Assembly (NCBI GenBank): GCA_011316305.1 | Contig: SAUG01000104.1 | Coordinates: forward strand, 1-64,000 | DNA length: 64,000 nt | Direction: 5' to 3' | DNA from: Rusavskia elegans | Taxonomy: Eukaryota > Ascomycota > Lecanoromycetes > Teloschistales > Teloschistaceae | Shown here: piece after piece, positions 1-10,833 of the stretch | Numbering within the stretch: position 1 is the stretch's first letter | Layout of the letters: each line of letters starts with the position of its first letter | Notes under the pieces: model-generated | Told to the model about the DNA's origin: nothing | The model's input: the letters and a program-made list of their open reading frames with translations, nothing else | Database searches by the model: none | Made by a program: the position numbers and the translations under genes

Positions 1-586
1 GGCTTAGATGACGGAGGGAAGGGTTTTCGGTTGTGGATGTAGGGGTGTTGGGAGGATTTGGGGTTTGGTGAATGGTATATAATAGGGGTATGAGGTTTGG
101 TGTATGGTGGGTGGTGGGTGGTGGGTGGTGGGTGGTGTATGGCTGGGACTTAAAAAGGACGAATATAGAATATGTATGATTTTAAAGACGAGGGGAGGGG
201 GAGGGAGGGAGGGAGGGAAGGAGGAATCAAAGAGTGTAACTAACTCAGTCGTGGACGGCGTTTGTTTTTTCACTATTCACTCACTGCCATACCTTAGCCC
301 TTCGTCTGCTATGTAGCGTGTTCGTTCGTTGCCTCGGTTTGTCGATGGATTTTCCTTGCATGTCTTTTGTAGCTACGATTGGTATCTGGGGGGTGGGTAG
401 AGTAGGATGATGGCCATTCTTCGGGGTGGTGGCTTTTGTGTGGCTCTTTTTGTGGGGTCGGTGGTGCGATGTGATGTTGTATGGTGAGGAGTCTTGTGGG
501 GGAGAGGGGTGGGTGTTTTAGTGGGTGGAGGGATACTGGCAATGGCGTGATGCTACTAAAATGGTTGTTGGGTATCGATATGAGGG
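1..586. other. Gene-free left edge, 3' of the zincin-like gene
   Basis: No convincing gene is seen here. The open frames are low-complexity (Pro/Thr-rich or Gly/Trp-rich) translations of simple repeats, or lie beyond the spliced stop of the neighbouring minus-strand gene. The stretch holds a GGTGGGT repeat (106-137) and a run of GGGA units (about 192-217), annotated separately. Confidence 0.6.
106..137 (+). repeat. GGTGGGT microsatellite
   Basis: The 7-base unit GGTGGGT recurs about 4.5 times without interruption. A second G-rich run of GGGA units follows at about 192-217. Both have four or more closely spaced G runs on the plus strand and so could form G-quadruplexes (inference). Confidence 0.8.
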
Positions 587-1631
587 TTATATTGTGGTAT
601 TGGTGTTGAAGGAGAGCCGGAAGCGCTTTTTCAGCTCCGAGAGATCGGGGAAGGAGGTGCATTGGCCGTGGATACCTATTACCATCATGAACTCGAGTCA
701 GTGACATATTGATATATATGAAATGACGGACCAAAGAAAAAGGGATGGGGGGAAAGCACTCACTAGCAACATAATAAACGAAACTCATCTCATTCCTCAA
801 CGCTTTCGTAGCCCCCAACCTCATACACTCATTCACATGACTCACCCCCTCTCCCCTCCCCCTATAATACCCGAAATCCTTGATCCCCTCCCCTTTCGTG
901 CCCCCCATGTAATACCCCGCAATCTCCTCCAGCAGCACCCACACCTGAAAATGGCTCAACAGCGCCCCGCTCCCCCGAAACCGATTCAGTATCCTATTCA
1001 CACCCAAACAATGCCCCTTCGGCGGCAACGGGGGTATTCCAATGGTGAAGAACTGCGGACACACGTTGATATACTGCGTCCCCCTGAAATGATCCATCAC
1101 TAGCGCCGGGTTACGCTTGCAGAGACCGTAGCCATCGAGATCCGGGTCGTCGCCGCGGGAACCGAACTTCTTCCCGGGCTCGGAGATGCAGACGAAGGTT
1201 GGGTTGCCTGGTTTTAGCGGGTTGGTACCGAAGCCGTCTTCTTCTTCGCCGCGCATGTAGGCGGAGCTAGGGGGGTAGGCGGATCGGCCGGTGGAGATGT
1301 CGGTTAGGAGTTTGGAGACTTGGTTGGCGGCGATGAGGGGGGAGTGGAAGAAGGTGGTGAAGGCGGGGCTGGGGTTGATGATGGCGCGGTCTGCATCGTC
1401 GATGGCTGGTTGGATGAAGGTGTAGAGGGAGGAAAGGAGGTATTTGAGGGTGTGGGAGTCGCGGTCTGAGCAGCCTAGGATGTTGTAGCGGCCGGATTTG
1501 ACGATCTCCCAGCTTTGTGGGGTGGGGGAGGTTTCTGGTGTTGCTGCTGGTTCGCGTGGGGACAGGGCGGTTGCGAGGGCGGTCAGATGGAGGAGGAAGA
1601 GATATAGCTGGAGGGACAAGTTGGGGGTCAT
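587..1631 (-). CDS. Secreted zincin-like protein without HExxH (putative pseudoprotease)
   Basis: Two exons (764-1631 and 587-675) join across an 88-base intron with donor GTGAGT and acceptor ATAG, giving 318 residues in one frame. Without the splice, the first exon reads into the intron and the frame is lost. A hydrophobic signal peptide spans residues 1-23 and is followed by a Pro/Thr-rich linker. The central part has the layout of fungal M35-like metalloproteases: an INVCPQFF strand, then a helix where HExxH is expected, then a spaced glycine/tyrosine segment and the helix ending SFVYYVA. At the catalytic helix the protein reads VLLEEIAGYY, so both zinc histidines are absent. The fold assignment is inferred from this pattern; the lack of the motif is seen directly. 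A non-catalytic secreted protein is most likely. It diverges from the NmrA-like gene at 2247. Confidence 0.65.
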
Positions 1632-2246
1632 GGCGGCTTGCTGGCCGTGCGAGGTGGGATTGATATTGATCCTCCGTACATTATGTGGAGAAACCAGGCC
1701 GTGGGAGGTATTATCTTGGGTCGCATGTTGCGCATCGCCGGACTGATAGAATCATAGAAGAAACGAGCTGTTGTGCGGCAGTCCTGAGGGACGGCTGTAT
1801 CTATACTCCGTAGAAAGCCTTTCGTCGCCGAATTCACTGGAACGGCAGTATCAGAGCCAGGGCTGAGAGATGTTTGCCCTCTGAAGTTGTTTTCCGGCAG
1901 GGGGAAAGAAATGGTCGCAAGCTTGGCAGCTTGGCAGCTTGGCATCCACGGCATCCGGTCCCACCGGGATTGTCAAGCAAAAAGCTTCCGTGCTCGGGAA
2001 TTGTATCGTCCGTCCTTTTCCACGCAAGACGAGCTTCCACTTCCCGCTCGGAAACATCACTCAAATCAGCACGAATGGCATCCGACGTGACGACAAGGGC
2101 GCCATCTCGTCATCTAGTTGCGATGGGTATGGGGAGAAGGATTACTATAAGGTATCGCCTTCAGCCATGTTAAGAATATCACATCGAGCAACACTCCAAC
2201 CATCCATCAGCCTCCAACCAAGCAACCAGCCAAACTCTTCCAAACA
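1632..2246. promoter_or_regulatory. Divergent promoter region with a triplicated 8-mer
   Basis: This 615-base gap separates two divergently transcribed genes and should hold both promoters. The open frames on both strands lack conserved features. The one clear structure is three perfect head-to-tail copies of GCTTGGCA at 1921-1944. A CA-rich leader (about 2185-2246) precedes the ATG at 2247. Confidence 0.45.
1921..1944 (+). repeat. Three perfect tandem copies of GCTTGGCA
   Basis: The 8-base unit GCTTGGCA repeats three times exactly and then runs into TCC. It lies between two divergent genes, about 300 bases from each start, so it could be a multimerised regulatory site. No known factor is assigned. 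Confidence 0.7.
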
Positions 2247-3152
2247 ATGTCCAAAACCCTCCTCATAACCGGCGCAACCGGCAAGCAAGGCCGCGCCTGC
2301 ATCGAATCCCTCCTCTCCTCCCCATCCCCCTCCACCTTCTCCATCCTAGCCCTCACCCGTAACGCCTCTTCCCCCTCCGCGACTCGTCTCGCGCAGCGTT
2401 CTCCCCAAATCAAACTCGTCCAAGGCGACCTGAACGACTGCCCGGGCATCTTCGATTCCATCTCACAGCCCATCCATGGTGTTTTCGGAGTTACCACACC
2501 CATGGGTGGCAAGGAGGAGGCGCAAGGTAAAGCACTCGTGGATGCAAGTCTGAAGGCGGGGGTAAAGCAATTCGTTTTCACGAGCGTGGAGAGGGGTGGC
2601 GACGAGAGAAGTTGGGCGAATCCGACCATCGTGCCGCATTTCCTTACAAAACACCATATCGAAGAGCACATGCTGGAGAAGATCAAGGCATCTACCGATC
2701 CAATGAAATGGACCATCTTACGCCCCGTGGCCTTCATGGATAACCTCCAACCGGGCTTGCTGGGCAAACTCTTCGCCTCGGCCTGGAAAGTCACGCTCCC
2801 ACCACCGCAGAATCAAAAAGTCCAGTTCATCGCCACCGAAGACGTGGGATGGTTTGCCGCGCAGGCGTTCCTAAAACCTGAGGAGTATGCAGATCGAGCG
2901 CTCAGTCTTGCGGGCGATGAAATCAGCTATGCAGAAGCGGACGAGACTTTCAAGGCGAAGCTGGGGTATAGCATGCCGCTGACGTTTGGGCCCTTGGCGA
3001 GGTTGGGGTTGTGGGCCAGTCGGGATTTCGGGACTATGTTTGATTTTTTTCGGGAGGAAGGGTTTGGGGCCGACGTTGAGGGGTTGAGGAGGTTGAATCC
3101 AGGGATGATGAGGTTTGCGGAGTGGGTGGAGAAGAAGAGGAGAAATTCTTGA
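2247..3152 (+). CDS. NmrA-like family NAD(P)-binding protein
   Basis: An intron-free gene of 301 residues. The N-terminus has the Rossmann dinucleotide-binding motif GATGKQG (residues 8-14) after a short beta strand. It continues with the family pattern: LVQGDLND, VFGVTTPMGGKEEAQGKALVDASLKAGV split over two strands, FVFTSVERGG, and a substrate-lobe segment around WTILRPVAFMDN. It ends in a helix rich in basic residues. NmrA/HSCARG proteins are atypical short-chain dehydrogenases that often lack the catalytic Tyr-x3-Lys and act as redox sensors or regulators. The usual YxxxK is not seen here, so a sensor role fits better than an oxidoreductase, but the substrate or partner cannot be told. It converges on NBP35. 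Confidence 0.85.
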   Translation: MSKTLLITGATGKQGRACIESLLSSPSPSTFSILALTRNASSPSATRLAQRSPQIKLVQGDLNDCPGIFDSISQPIHGVFGVTTPMGGKEEAQGKALVDASLKAGVKQFVFTSVERGGDERSWANPTIVPHFLTKHHIEEHMLEKIKASTDPMKWTILRPVAFMDNLQPGLLGKLFASAWKVTLPPPQNQKVQFIATEDVGWFAAQAFLKPEEYADRALSLAGDEISYAEADETFKAKLGYSMPLTFGPLARLGLWASRDFGTMFDFFREEGFGADVEGLRRLNPGMMRFAEWVEKKRRNS

Positions 3153-3683
3153 TGGTTGAGTCTTGATGTGGATGGAGCTGTATGTATGGGTTGGTAATCA
3201 GGCTGTACATATGTACCGTTTAGGTTCCTTTTCTCCGACGAGATCGTCGCTAATATAGAATTTGTTTTCTCATGAGTTCTTTGAGGCTGCAATGAGAGCT
3301 TCGCCTGTTCAGTTGTTTCCCAATCACACAGGTGTTGGCTTGAAAGGTCGACTGTGCTTTGCGTGGGTCGAATAGAACACCTGACTTGGCAATGATTTGA
3401 TGCTGAGATGCCTCATAATGTACGGCGAGTCCAATAGGTAAACTCAGCTTGCAGCGGAGGATCCCAAGTGAAGTACGAGCGCTTTTCTCTTCCGCAAAGA
3501 TACGCAGACTATTTCTCTTCTTGAGGATACCAGCGTTGAAGCTGACTTGCTCCTAGAGCTCGGTCGCATGAGTTCCGTAAGTTTACGCTTGCGAAATGTC
3601 TCGGTAGTTGGGTATGGTCTGGAGGATTGATAGAGACGTTGCAGAGGATGCTCATCGTCCGGCAGCATCACTGACCAAGCGAA
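3153..3683. other. Convergent intergenic region
   Basis: This is the 3' flank shared by the NmrA-like gene (plus) and NBP35 (minus). The reading frames here carry no recognisable domain or signal peptide, and nothing else is seen. Confidence 0.6.
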
Positions 3684-4697
3684 TTACTTGACGTCGTTTT
3701 CTTCAATCCCCGCTGCTTCACCAACTTTCTGGACAATCTTCCTCAATGCAATGCAAGCAGGGCTGTCTGGGAAGTTGTCGAAAAAGCTCTCGCCGTAGTC
3801 GCATGCCATGCCGATGCGCGGGTCCAGCGGAACAGCTCCCAGGTATGGAATACCTGTCTCTCGTGCCAGCTTCTTGGCACCGCCCGTGGTCGCCTTGAAG
3901 ACTTTATTCTTGTGTGTGCAGCTCGGGCATACAAACCCGGACATGTTCTCGACCACGCCGAGTACCTTTATGCCAGCCTTTCTGCAAAAGTCGATTTCCT
4001 TCCTCACATCTAACAAGCTGACTTCTTGCGGCGTGGTGACCACTACTGCCCCGTCAACGCCACTTTCTTTGAGGAAAGAGTTGACGCTGAGATGCTCGTC
4101 GCTTGTTCCCGGGGGCGTGTCCACGATCAGGTAATCCAACTCGCCCCACTCGACATCCTTCAGGAATTGCTTGATCAGGCCATTTTTCTTAGGCCCGCGC
4201 CATATAACGGCGTCGTCTCGGTTTGGCAACATGAACTGAACGCTCATGACCCCCAGATTGTCTGACACCCAAACGGGACTCCAGCCGGCGTTGCTGACAT
4301 GTATCGTCTCGGCCTCCACTCCCATCATCTTGGGTATACTGGGTCCACAGATGTCCGTGTCCATTATGCCAACCATGTTTTCTGGATCCGCGGCATAGGC
4401 ATGAGCGAGCATGGTCGTGAAGGTGGACTTGCCGACACCACCTTTGCCGCTCAGAACCAGGACTTTGTGCTTGATACCGGCAAGACGGGCGGTGATAAGC
4501 GGGATGTCGGGATCTGGACCTTTGGGAGTGGTGGCACATATTTTCTGATTTGGACAGCCTGCGCAAGCGTCTCCTTTGCCTGCGAGATTGGATTCAGGAC
4601 CAGGACAGTGCTCAGGCTCGGGAGCAACGAGCTTTGGGGTGTTCTTGACAGGGGCGGCGAGATCGACTTGGACGGGCTCTTCAAGAGCGGGCGCCAT
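3684..4697 (-). CDS. nbp35: Cytosolic Fe-S cluster assembly factor NBP35
   Basis: A 337-residue intron-free gene encoding the P-loop scaffold ATPase that, with Cfd1, builds 4Fe-4S clusters in the cytosolic iron-sulfur assembly (CIA) pathway. The N-terminal ferredoxin-like cluster site is present in its exact family spacing: C31-x13-C45-x2-C48-x5-C54. The deviant Walker A motif GKGGVGKST is at residues 84-92, the switch region [11 protein letters not shown] follows, and the bridging CPSC motif lies near residues 256-259. The separate N-terminal Cys motif distinguishes NBP35 from Cfd1, which lacks it. Length matches the family (yeast 328). It is divergent from CHO2, sharing a 487-base promoter region. 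Confidence 0.95.
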   Translation of the reverse strand: MAPALEEPVQVDLAAPVKNTPKLVAPEPEHCPGPESNLAGKGDACAGCPNQKICATTPKGPDPDIPLITARLAGIKHKVLVLSGKGGVGKSTFTTMLAHAYAADPENMVGIMDTDICGPSIPKMMGVEAETIHVSNAGWSPVWVSDNLGVMSVQFMLPNRDDAVIWRGPKKNGLIKQFLKDVEWGELDYLIVDTPPGTSDEHLSVNSFLKESGVDGAVVVTTPQEVSLLDVRKEIDFCRKAGIKVLGVVENMSGFVCPSCTHKNKVFKATTGGAKKLARETGIPYLGAVPLDPRIGMACDYGESFFDNFPDSPACIALRKIVQKVGEAAGIEENDVK

Positions 4698-5184
4698 ACC
4701 GACGAAGTGACAAGAAAGATTGGGCTACTCTGTGGACCCAAGGATCATATCGAGGGCCAGCTTCAGCGACGATGAAATAATACAGAGTAATGCGATTGCG
4801 TGCTGGATGCTGCAACCCCACGCGAACCCCTGCAGGGCGCTCTTGGCAATTGAGCGTCGGATGCAGCTACCTCTACTACCGCCTTATGACAACCTATGTG
4901 AAGCCGTATCGTCCAGACTTGACGCCATTGCGGAAAAATCAAGCTTCCAAGGTTCAACACAACTTGCAGATGGCTTCAACGTCTTCATCACCCACGTCAC
5001 CCATGAGCTTGGACCGCACCGACCTCTGCGAAACACCTATACAATCCCCACAGATTTCACGATTTGCGCAGTGGCGATCGAACATCTCACTGCGTTCGCA
5101 ATCCTTTGCTCTTGACTGTCCGATGTCGGCAGCCTGTGTTGGGGGGAATTTGGATTGAAGCCGGCAGTATTTACTCCGTGTCCC
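4698..5184. promoter_or_regulatory. Divergent promoter between NBP35 and CHO2
   Basis: This 487-base gap separates two divergent start codons. Open frames within it show no domain. No specific factor site is identified. Confidence 0.5.
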
Positions 5185-8100
5185 ATGGCGGACACGCAAA
5201 AAATGTCTGGAGGTCGCCAGGGCGAAGACTTGCACCAAAGGAAACCTCACCGACCGCAAGTCGGCGTCCCACAACACGACGAAAACCGGGACCAAGATGA
5301 TTCTCCAGACGAGTCGGCGAAGGACAAGAAGACTTTTGGGAGGACACCAGATGGCACTGGTACGAATCTTCTTCATTCAAGCACCACTCTATTCGTTTTA
5401 TACCCGCTGTCACTCCATTCGCAACGCAATTCGGGAGAGAGGCCCATGTTGAAAGTGGACTGGCCCCTATGATTGAACTCTCTACCTTGACGCTGACACT
5501 CATGATGTCTAGTTTTCATTGTCCCCCAAACACATGACATGGTTTCTCAGCTTCTTTCGCCCAGTCAACCCAAAAACATTTCTGATCTCTTTGTCCTGGC
5601 CATTCTGGGAATCTTGATCCTCGGCTGTTATCTCGTCCCTTCTTCAATCCGAATCCCATTGTATGCTATCATATTTCTCTTCTGGAGAGCTTCGTACAAT
5701 GTTGGCATCGGATATCTCCTCCACATTCAATCACATCATCGCAAATTGGTCGCATGGGCTAAGAGATGGAGGATTTTCGTGGACCCAAAGACCGACGATA
5801 ATCCTCACCCGGTTTTGTACTATCTCCTTCGCCGAGAGATGGAAACCAAGATCCCCAAGGACTACACCTTCGCGGATGCTCCGATCGAGTACAATACTTG
5901 GCTTGTCTTCCGCCGTGTCGTGGATTTGATACTCATGTGCGATTTCGTGTCCTACTGCCTTTTCGCCATGGCATGTGGCCGAAGACCGGCTGGGGAGGGC
6001 TATCTGCTGACGGCTGCTCGATGGATCACTGGCTTGAGTCTGTTCGGGTTCAATCTTTGGGTCAAACTCGATGCTCACCGAGTCGTCAAAGACTACGCAT
6101 GGTACTGGGGCGACTTCTTCTACCTGATCGACCAAGAGCTAACCTTTGACGGCGTTTTCGAAATGGCTCCACATCCAATGTATTCTGTGGGGTACGCCGG
6201 CTACTACGGCATTTCTTTGATGTCTGCCAGCTACACAGTCCTGTTCATCTCTATCGTCGCACACGCGGCTCAGTTTGCCTTCTTGACCTGGGTGGAAAAT
6301 CCTCATATTGAAAAGACATATAATCCGCCACCTCCACGAAGAACCACGCCAGGGGCACAATCGGAGAAGCTGGTTGGACTAGCAATCCCAAATGGTCACA
6401 ATAATGACGGGCCACGTTTGGCATCTGCAACTCAACCTTCGCCTGTTCACAACCTGCTAGGTTTCCAGAACATTGACATACATCGGGTCACCGATACCTC
6501 CGTCATCCTCCTGCAGATATACATCTTTGGGTTAGCGGCCTTGACGCCTTCCACTTCAGCTTATCAAGCCTTGTTCGTCATCAATGCGGTCCTATGGCGG
6601 CTCTGGTATTCGGTAGGCATGGGTTTCGTGCTGAACCGACAATCGAACCGGAAGAAGTGGACTCGCCATTTTCTGAAGTACGGTGAAAGCACAGAAGAAG
6701 CTTGGCGTCAATGGAAGGGCGTATACCACCTCAGTACCACAATGTGCTATGCTAGCTTCGTTGCCGCTTCCTGGAAGATGTATTCAATTCCCCCCGATTG
6801 GGGGTACGGGATGGTCCTCCTCAAACACACCATCGGAGCAGGTCTGATCGCCTTGCATATCTGGGTTGCGATCAGCATATACGATTCACTTGGCGAATTT
6901 GGGTGGTTCTTTGGCGATTTTTTTTTTGACCAGGCCCCTAAGCTGACGTATGGCGGCATCTACCGCTTTCTCAACAATCCGGAACGAGTGATCGGGTTGG
7001 CTGGAGTCTGGGGTGCGGCACTGATCACTGGAAGTGGCGTTATTTTCGGCCTGGCAGTTTTCAGTCACATCTTGACATTCATGTTCATTCAATTTGTGGA
7101 ACGACCGCATATGCAGAAGCTATACGGCGAGAGCCTGCGCAGGGAATCTGGACTCGTCCGAAGCCTCAAACGGTCTCTTCCGGATCCCTTGTGGCAATGG
7201 CAAGGTAGCGTCGATAAAGTGCTTGCCGACACGTTTGACTCGGTTGAAGACTTCGTCGATGCCGCTCGGCCCAAGATTGCGGCTGGCGTGAGTCTGTTCG
7301 TGAAAGATTCAACAGCGCTGTTCAAGCACCCAACGCGGATCAGTATCACACGGCTAGCGCCTGATATGGCCGGGTACGACCCAAAGGATTACTCAATCGA
7401 AATCGAAGGCACCCCAGCCTCAAGGTCAAGTTCAACTAAAGGGAAGAGTACGGGTCCAAGATTATCTACCACGCCAGCATCAAGTAGGGGCGAAGACTTC
7501 CAGACGTTGATATTTGAGTATGGGACCCCGATCAAGGTACGATGGACTGCACCCTTGAACCACGGCAAACGGGACTGGATCGGACTGTACATGGTCGCAG
7601 ACAACAAGTCTCGAGAAGTGACCTACGTGGCTTCGCAGGGCCGATGGATTGCTACGAACCCAGATCAATTCGGCTCCATTGTGGCAGATAGTGGCATACT
7701 GATCAGCGATGTACGAAAACCTGGAGCCGGGAGGGAAGACGGTGAGACCCAAGACTTCTACTCGGGTGAGATGGAGTTCTCAGGCGACAAACTATGGTGG
7801 AAGAGCGGTGTCTTTGAATTCCGCTACCACCACAATGGGAAACACAATGTCATGGCCATCTCGCTTCCCTTCGAGGTCAAGATTCACAAGTTCGACGAAG
7901 ATGAGACCGGAGCTGATTCAGATGGGCTTCTACGAAGGGCGGTGGAGCAGACGCTCCTCGGGCTCGTTCAGAACTGTTTCGATCGAGATCCGGATATTGC
8001 TCCCGAGACTGTTGACCAGCAATATGGAGGCATGGTGGAGCGGGAAGGGAAGTTTGCACAAAGGGTTGTCTATGCTGTACATCAGATGTAAGCAAGGAGG

Positions 8101-8388
8101 CGAAACTGCCCTTGCCAGCCTTTTACTGATAAGGACAGGTTTGGCATCGAATTCGCGCCAGAGGTTGTACAAGCTGACGGTACGTCGTGGTTTCACCAAG
8201 CATATCCGCACTGACTGACACGAATGCTACAGGCAACGTCAGAAACCTCGCATGGCGAGTGTGTAATGCTAAGAAAGTTCTGGTAGGGTTGCTTTCTAGT
8301 CTTTACCCTATATTTACTAAATGCTGTCCCTCAGGCACCGTATAGATCACTCTCGGAAGGGAAGGACTTGCCTGATAGCAGATACTAA
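5185..8388 (+). CDS. CHO2: Phosphatidylethanolamine N-methyltransferase (first methylation step)
   Basis: Five exons (5185-5359, 5513-8087, 8139-8179, 8233-8282, 8335-8388) give 964 residues in one frame, the usual size for fungal CHO2. The first splice restores the family sequence [18 protein letters not shown], and the last three restore the C-terminus ([33 protein letters not shown]). CHO2 transfers a methyl group from S-adenosylmethionine to phosphatidylethanolamine at the endoplasmic reticulum, the entry to the methylation route to phosphatidylcholine. It has many membrane segments and two copies of the methyltransferase repeat, marked by [15 protein letters not shown] (about residue 277) and [18 protein letters not shown] (about 539). 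A soluble C-terminal region follows with WIGLYMV and [14 protein letters not shown]. The ATG at 5185 is the first in frame with the exon. Confidence 0.93.
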
Positions 8389-8957
8389 GTTCGTCAGAAG
8401 AGTTTACTAGGTTTCGTCTCTGTGACAAACAAGGGTGCCCAGGAAGTATGTTCAAAGTCAACAACGCGGCATGGCGGCTATGGCCCTTTCCCTTTCTGCT
8501 TCTTAACGATACCCCGAGTTCATACGAACACAAGTGTTTGGTCCAATGGCGTTCAGGGATGGCGAAATGGGAACTCAGGAGACGCTACGAAAGATACATA
8601 TAGGCAACCAGTCTTTAACGATATCAATCCACCTAATCGCTTAGTGCATGATAGCTTTTCTCTTAGAAATCAGCTTTGGTCTGTTGTGCTGGCCAAAGGT
8701 ATATCTCATCTCTCATACCCTCGCGTAGTACTCGCCCAGCTCAGCTAGGGTCTAGCCCTATCGATGATGCCGGATTGGAGTCACTACTTCCAGCAGCACG
8801 TAAATACTCCATCCCGCTTTGTCTTCGCCGCCTCTCTAACTTAACGCTGGCTCATACCCTGAGACGCAGTGTGCTTCGCCTGGACTTCACTTCTGGACGC
8901 TTCTCAATCAGCCGGCTGCGGAGAGGACCAGTCAATACCTCAAGAACTTGCTGTGCC
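8389..8957. other. Intergenic region with an open upstream frame before the Arc1-like gene
   Basis: This holds the 3' flank of CHO2 and the leader of the next gene. From 8676 to 8957 the frame of the downstream gene stays open without an ATG and encodes an Arg/Ser/Leu-rich stretch (see findings). No separate gene is seen. Confidence 0.5.
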
Positions 8958-10316
8958 ATGTCCAACTCATTAACCTCCCCAACCGCATTGCTGGACTTTT
9001 TGAAGAGCAAATACCCCTCGACAGTCTCACCATCTACCTCTGAAGCCGATCTGCCCAGCCTCTCGCATCACTTGTTTCCCAGCAGCTCTTATACCGACAA
9101 TGAAAAGGTTGAAACTTCGCAATGGCTGACAACCTCTTCTCGCCTCGCAACCCCAGACGAAGACGAAGCCAAACACGCTGAGCGTCTGGGATCGTTGAAC
9201 ATACACCTCTCGACACGCACAACTCTTCTTGGCTCGAAACCATCTGTCGCAGATGTTGCCCTTTACTACAGACTGACCCCTGCGGTCAAGTCATGGTCCG
9301 CGGAGGAGAGGACGGGCGAGCATGGCTATCACCACATCGTGCGCTTTATCGACTTCGTGCAGAATGCCCCGCTGTTTAGCTTATTCGTCAAGGAAGAGGA
9401 TAAGGTGCCTATCGACCTCAATGATATCAAATTCGTCCATAAGCCGCTTGACGCCAAGGAAGAGAAAGAGCGAAAGAAGAAAGAAAAGGCCGCCGCCGCC
9501 GGCGGTGATAGTAAGATATCATTACCGGTTGGGAAGGGCAAAGGAGAGGATGACTCGAAGCCAGGCAAGAAGGAGAAGGCTCGAGAAGCTGCTCAAAACA
9601 CGGAGGGGAAGGTTCAAGGTGCCGTGACGGGTGACAATCCCCAGCAATCCAAGAGAGAAAAGAAGGAGAAGCAACCAAAGCCACAAAAACAACCACCCAA
9701 GGAAGCGCCATTGTCACCGTGCTTGATCGACCTTAGGGTTGGTCACATCCTCAAAGCCATCAACCATCCCAATGCCGATTCTCTGTACGTTTCCACAATA
9801 GCTTGTGGGGATCCTCCAGGCACCGACAACACGTCCGAATACGAAGGTCAAATTGTGCGTACGGTCTGCTCAGGCCTCAACGGTCTTGTACCGCTGGAGG
9901 AAATGCAGGGACGGAAGATCATCGCTGTGTGTAATCTGAAGCCCGTCACCATGCGGGGCATCAAATCAGCAGCTATGGTTCTTGCAGCATCACCAAGACT
10001 GAAGGAGGGGGAGGAAGATGATCACAAAGGGCCAGTAGAGCTTGTCAGTCCTCCAGAAAATGCAAAAGTTGGCGAGAGGGTGATTTTCGAAGGATGGGCG
10101 GGCGAACCGGATGGTATAATGAACCCTAAGAAGAAGGTTTGGGAGACACTGCAGCCGGGTTTCACAACGACCCAAGGCTTGGAGGTAGGCTTCGACATTG
10201 GTGGAGTACCACAGCTACAGGAAGGTGAGAATGCTGGAAAGCCGACTGGAAAGCTTGTCACGAGTAGCGGCGGAACATGTACGGTGAAGAGTTTGACGAA
10301 CGCAGTAGTCCGATGA
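8958..10316 (+). CDS. Arc1/p43-type tRNA-binding aminoacyl-tRNA synthetase cofactor
   Basis: This 452-residue protein has three parts. The N-terminus is a GST-like helical domain with the SVADVALYYRL signature (about residues 95-105) and VRFIDFVQNAPLF. Next is a long Lys/Glu-rich linker (about 165-255) with KKKEK and KREKKEKQPKPQ runs, which would bind RNA through charge. The C-terminus is an EMAP-II/Trbp111-type OB fold: LIDLRVGHILKAINHPNADSL, VCSGLNGLVP, VCNLKPVTMRGIKSAAMVLAAS. Yeast Arc1 uses this layout to bind methionyl- and glutamyl-tRNA synthetases through the GST-like part and tRNA through the rest. ATG 8958 is the first ATG in frame. The C-terminus beyond the OB fold matches the EMAP-II extension. 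Assignment to Arc1 rather than another member of the family is by domain order. Confidence 0.88.
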   Translation: MSNSLTSPTALLDFLKSKYPSTVSPSTSEADLPSLSHHLFPSSSYTDNEKVETSQWLTTSSRLATPDEDEAKHAERLGSLNIHLSTRTTLLGSKPSVADVALYYRLTPAVKSWSAEERTGEHGYHHIVRFIDFVQNAPLFSLFVKEEDKVPIDLNDIKFVHKPLDAKEEKERKKKEKAAAAGGDSKISLPVGKGKGEDDSKPGKKEKAREAAQNTEGKVQGAVTGDNPQQSKREKKEKQPKPQKQPPKEAPLSPCLIDLRVGHILKAINHPNADSLYVSTIACGDPPGTDNTSEYEGQIVRTVCSGLNGLVPLEEMQGRKIIAVCNLKPVTMRGIKSAAMVLAASPRLKEGEEDDHKGPVELVSPPENAKVGERVIFEGWAGEPDGIMNPKKKVWETLQPGFTTTQGLEVGFDIGGVPQLQEGENAGKPTGKLVTSSGGTCTVKSLTNAVVR

Positions 10317-10833
10317 TTTACGATACCAACTTTGCGATTTCTCTTTCCAATACCCACCGACTGTTTGAGGAATGGCCATTAAGTTCTGACTCCGGCTTGC
10401 ACCATTATGTGCTTCTTCCTCAACAAACACTTGCCAAAACTATGAAGCATGAATGGGTTCTCCGTCAGTCCCGTTAGAGAATGACAGTCTCGTTTTACTA
10501 CAGGTGAATCATCAACTATAGCCATCATTTGGCCTTCTCCTCAGTTTCACGATTCTGACGCAAGTTACAACCCCTTTGTCACGTTCTTTCGATATGTTTC
10601 ATTGTCGTTTTGTCACCTCTTCGAAACCTTGTTCTGACAACAAAGCCCCTGATCCGAATCATCTCCAAGCCCCAATTTTCATAAATCTTCGCATCACCGC
10701 ACCCTTTCTTCCTTCTTCCAAGCTCCCCAGATCTCACTCTCCACAACTCACCAAACAAGTCTCACGCTGAACGAATATCCCCAGACCTCGTCAACCCAGA
10801 CCAGAGAAACAGCAGCGAAGTACTTCAGCAATC
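10317..10833. other. Intergenic region and leader of small membrane protein A
   Basis: This has the 3' flank of the Arc1-like gene and, from about 10560, a pyrimidine-rich then CA-rich leader before the ATG at 10834. No other gene is seen. Confidence 0.5.

Noticed and set aside
104..316. Plus-strand 70-codon frame in the GGTGGGT repeat
   Set aside because: It is a translation of simple repeats (Gly/Trp/Val) with no domain.
723..1103. Plus-strand 126-codon frame opposite the zincin-like gene
   Set aside because: It is antisense to a gene with a signal peptide and consistent splicing; composition is Pro/His-rich from antisense codons.
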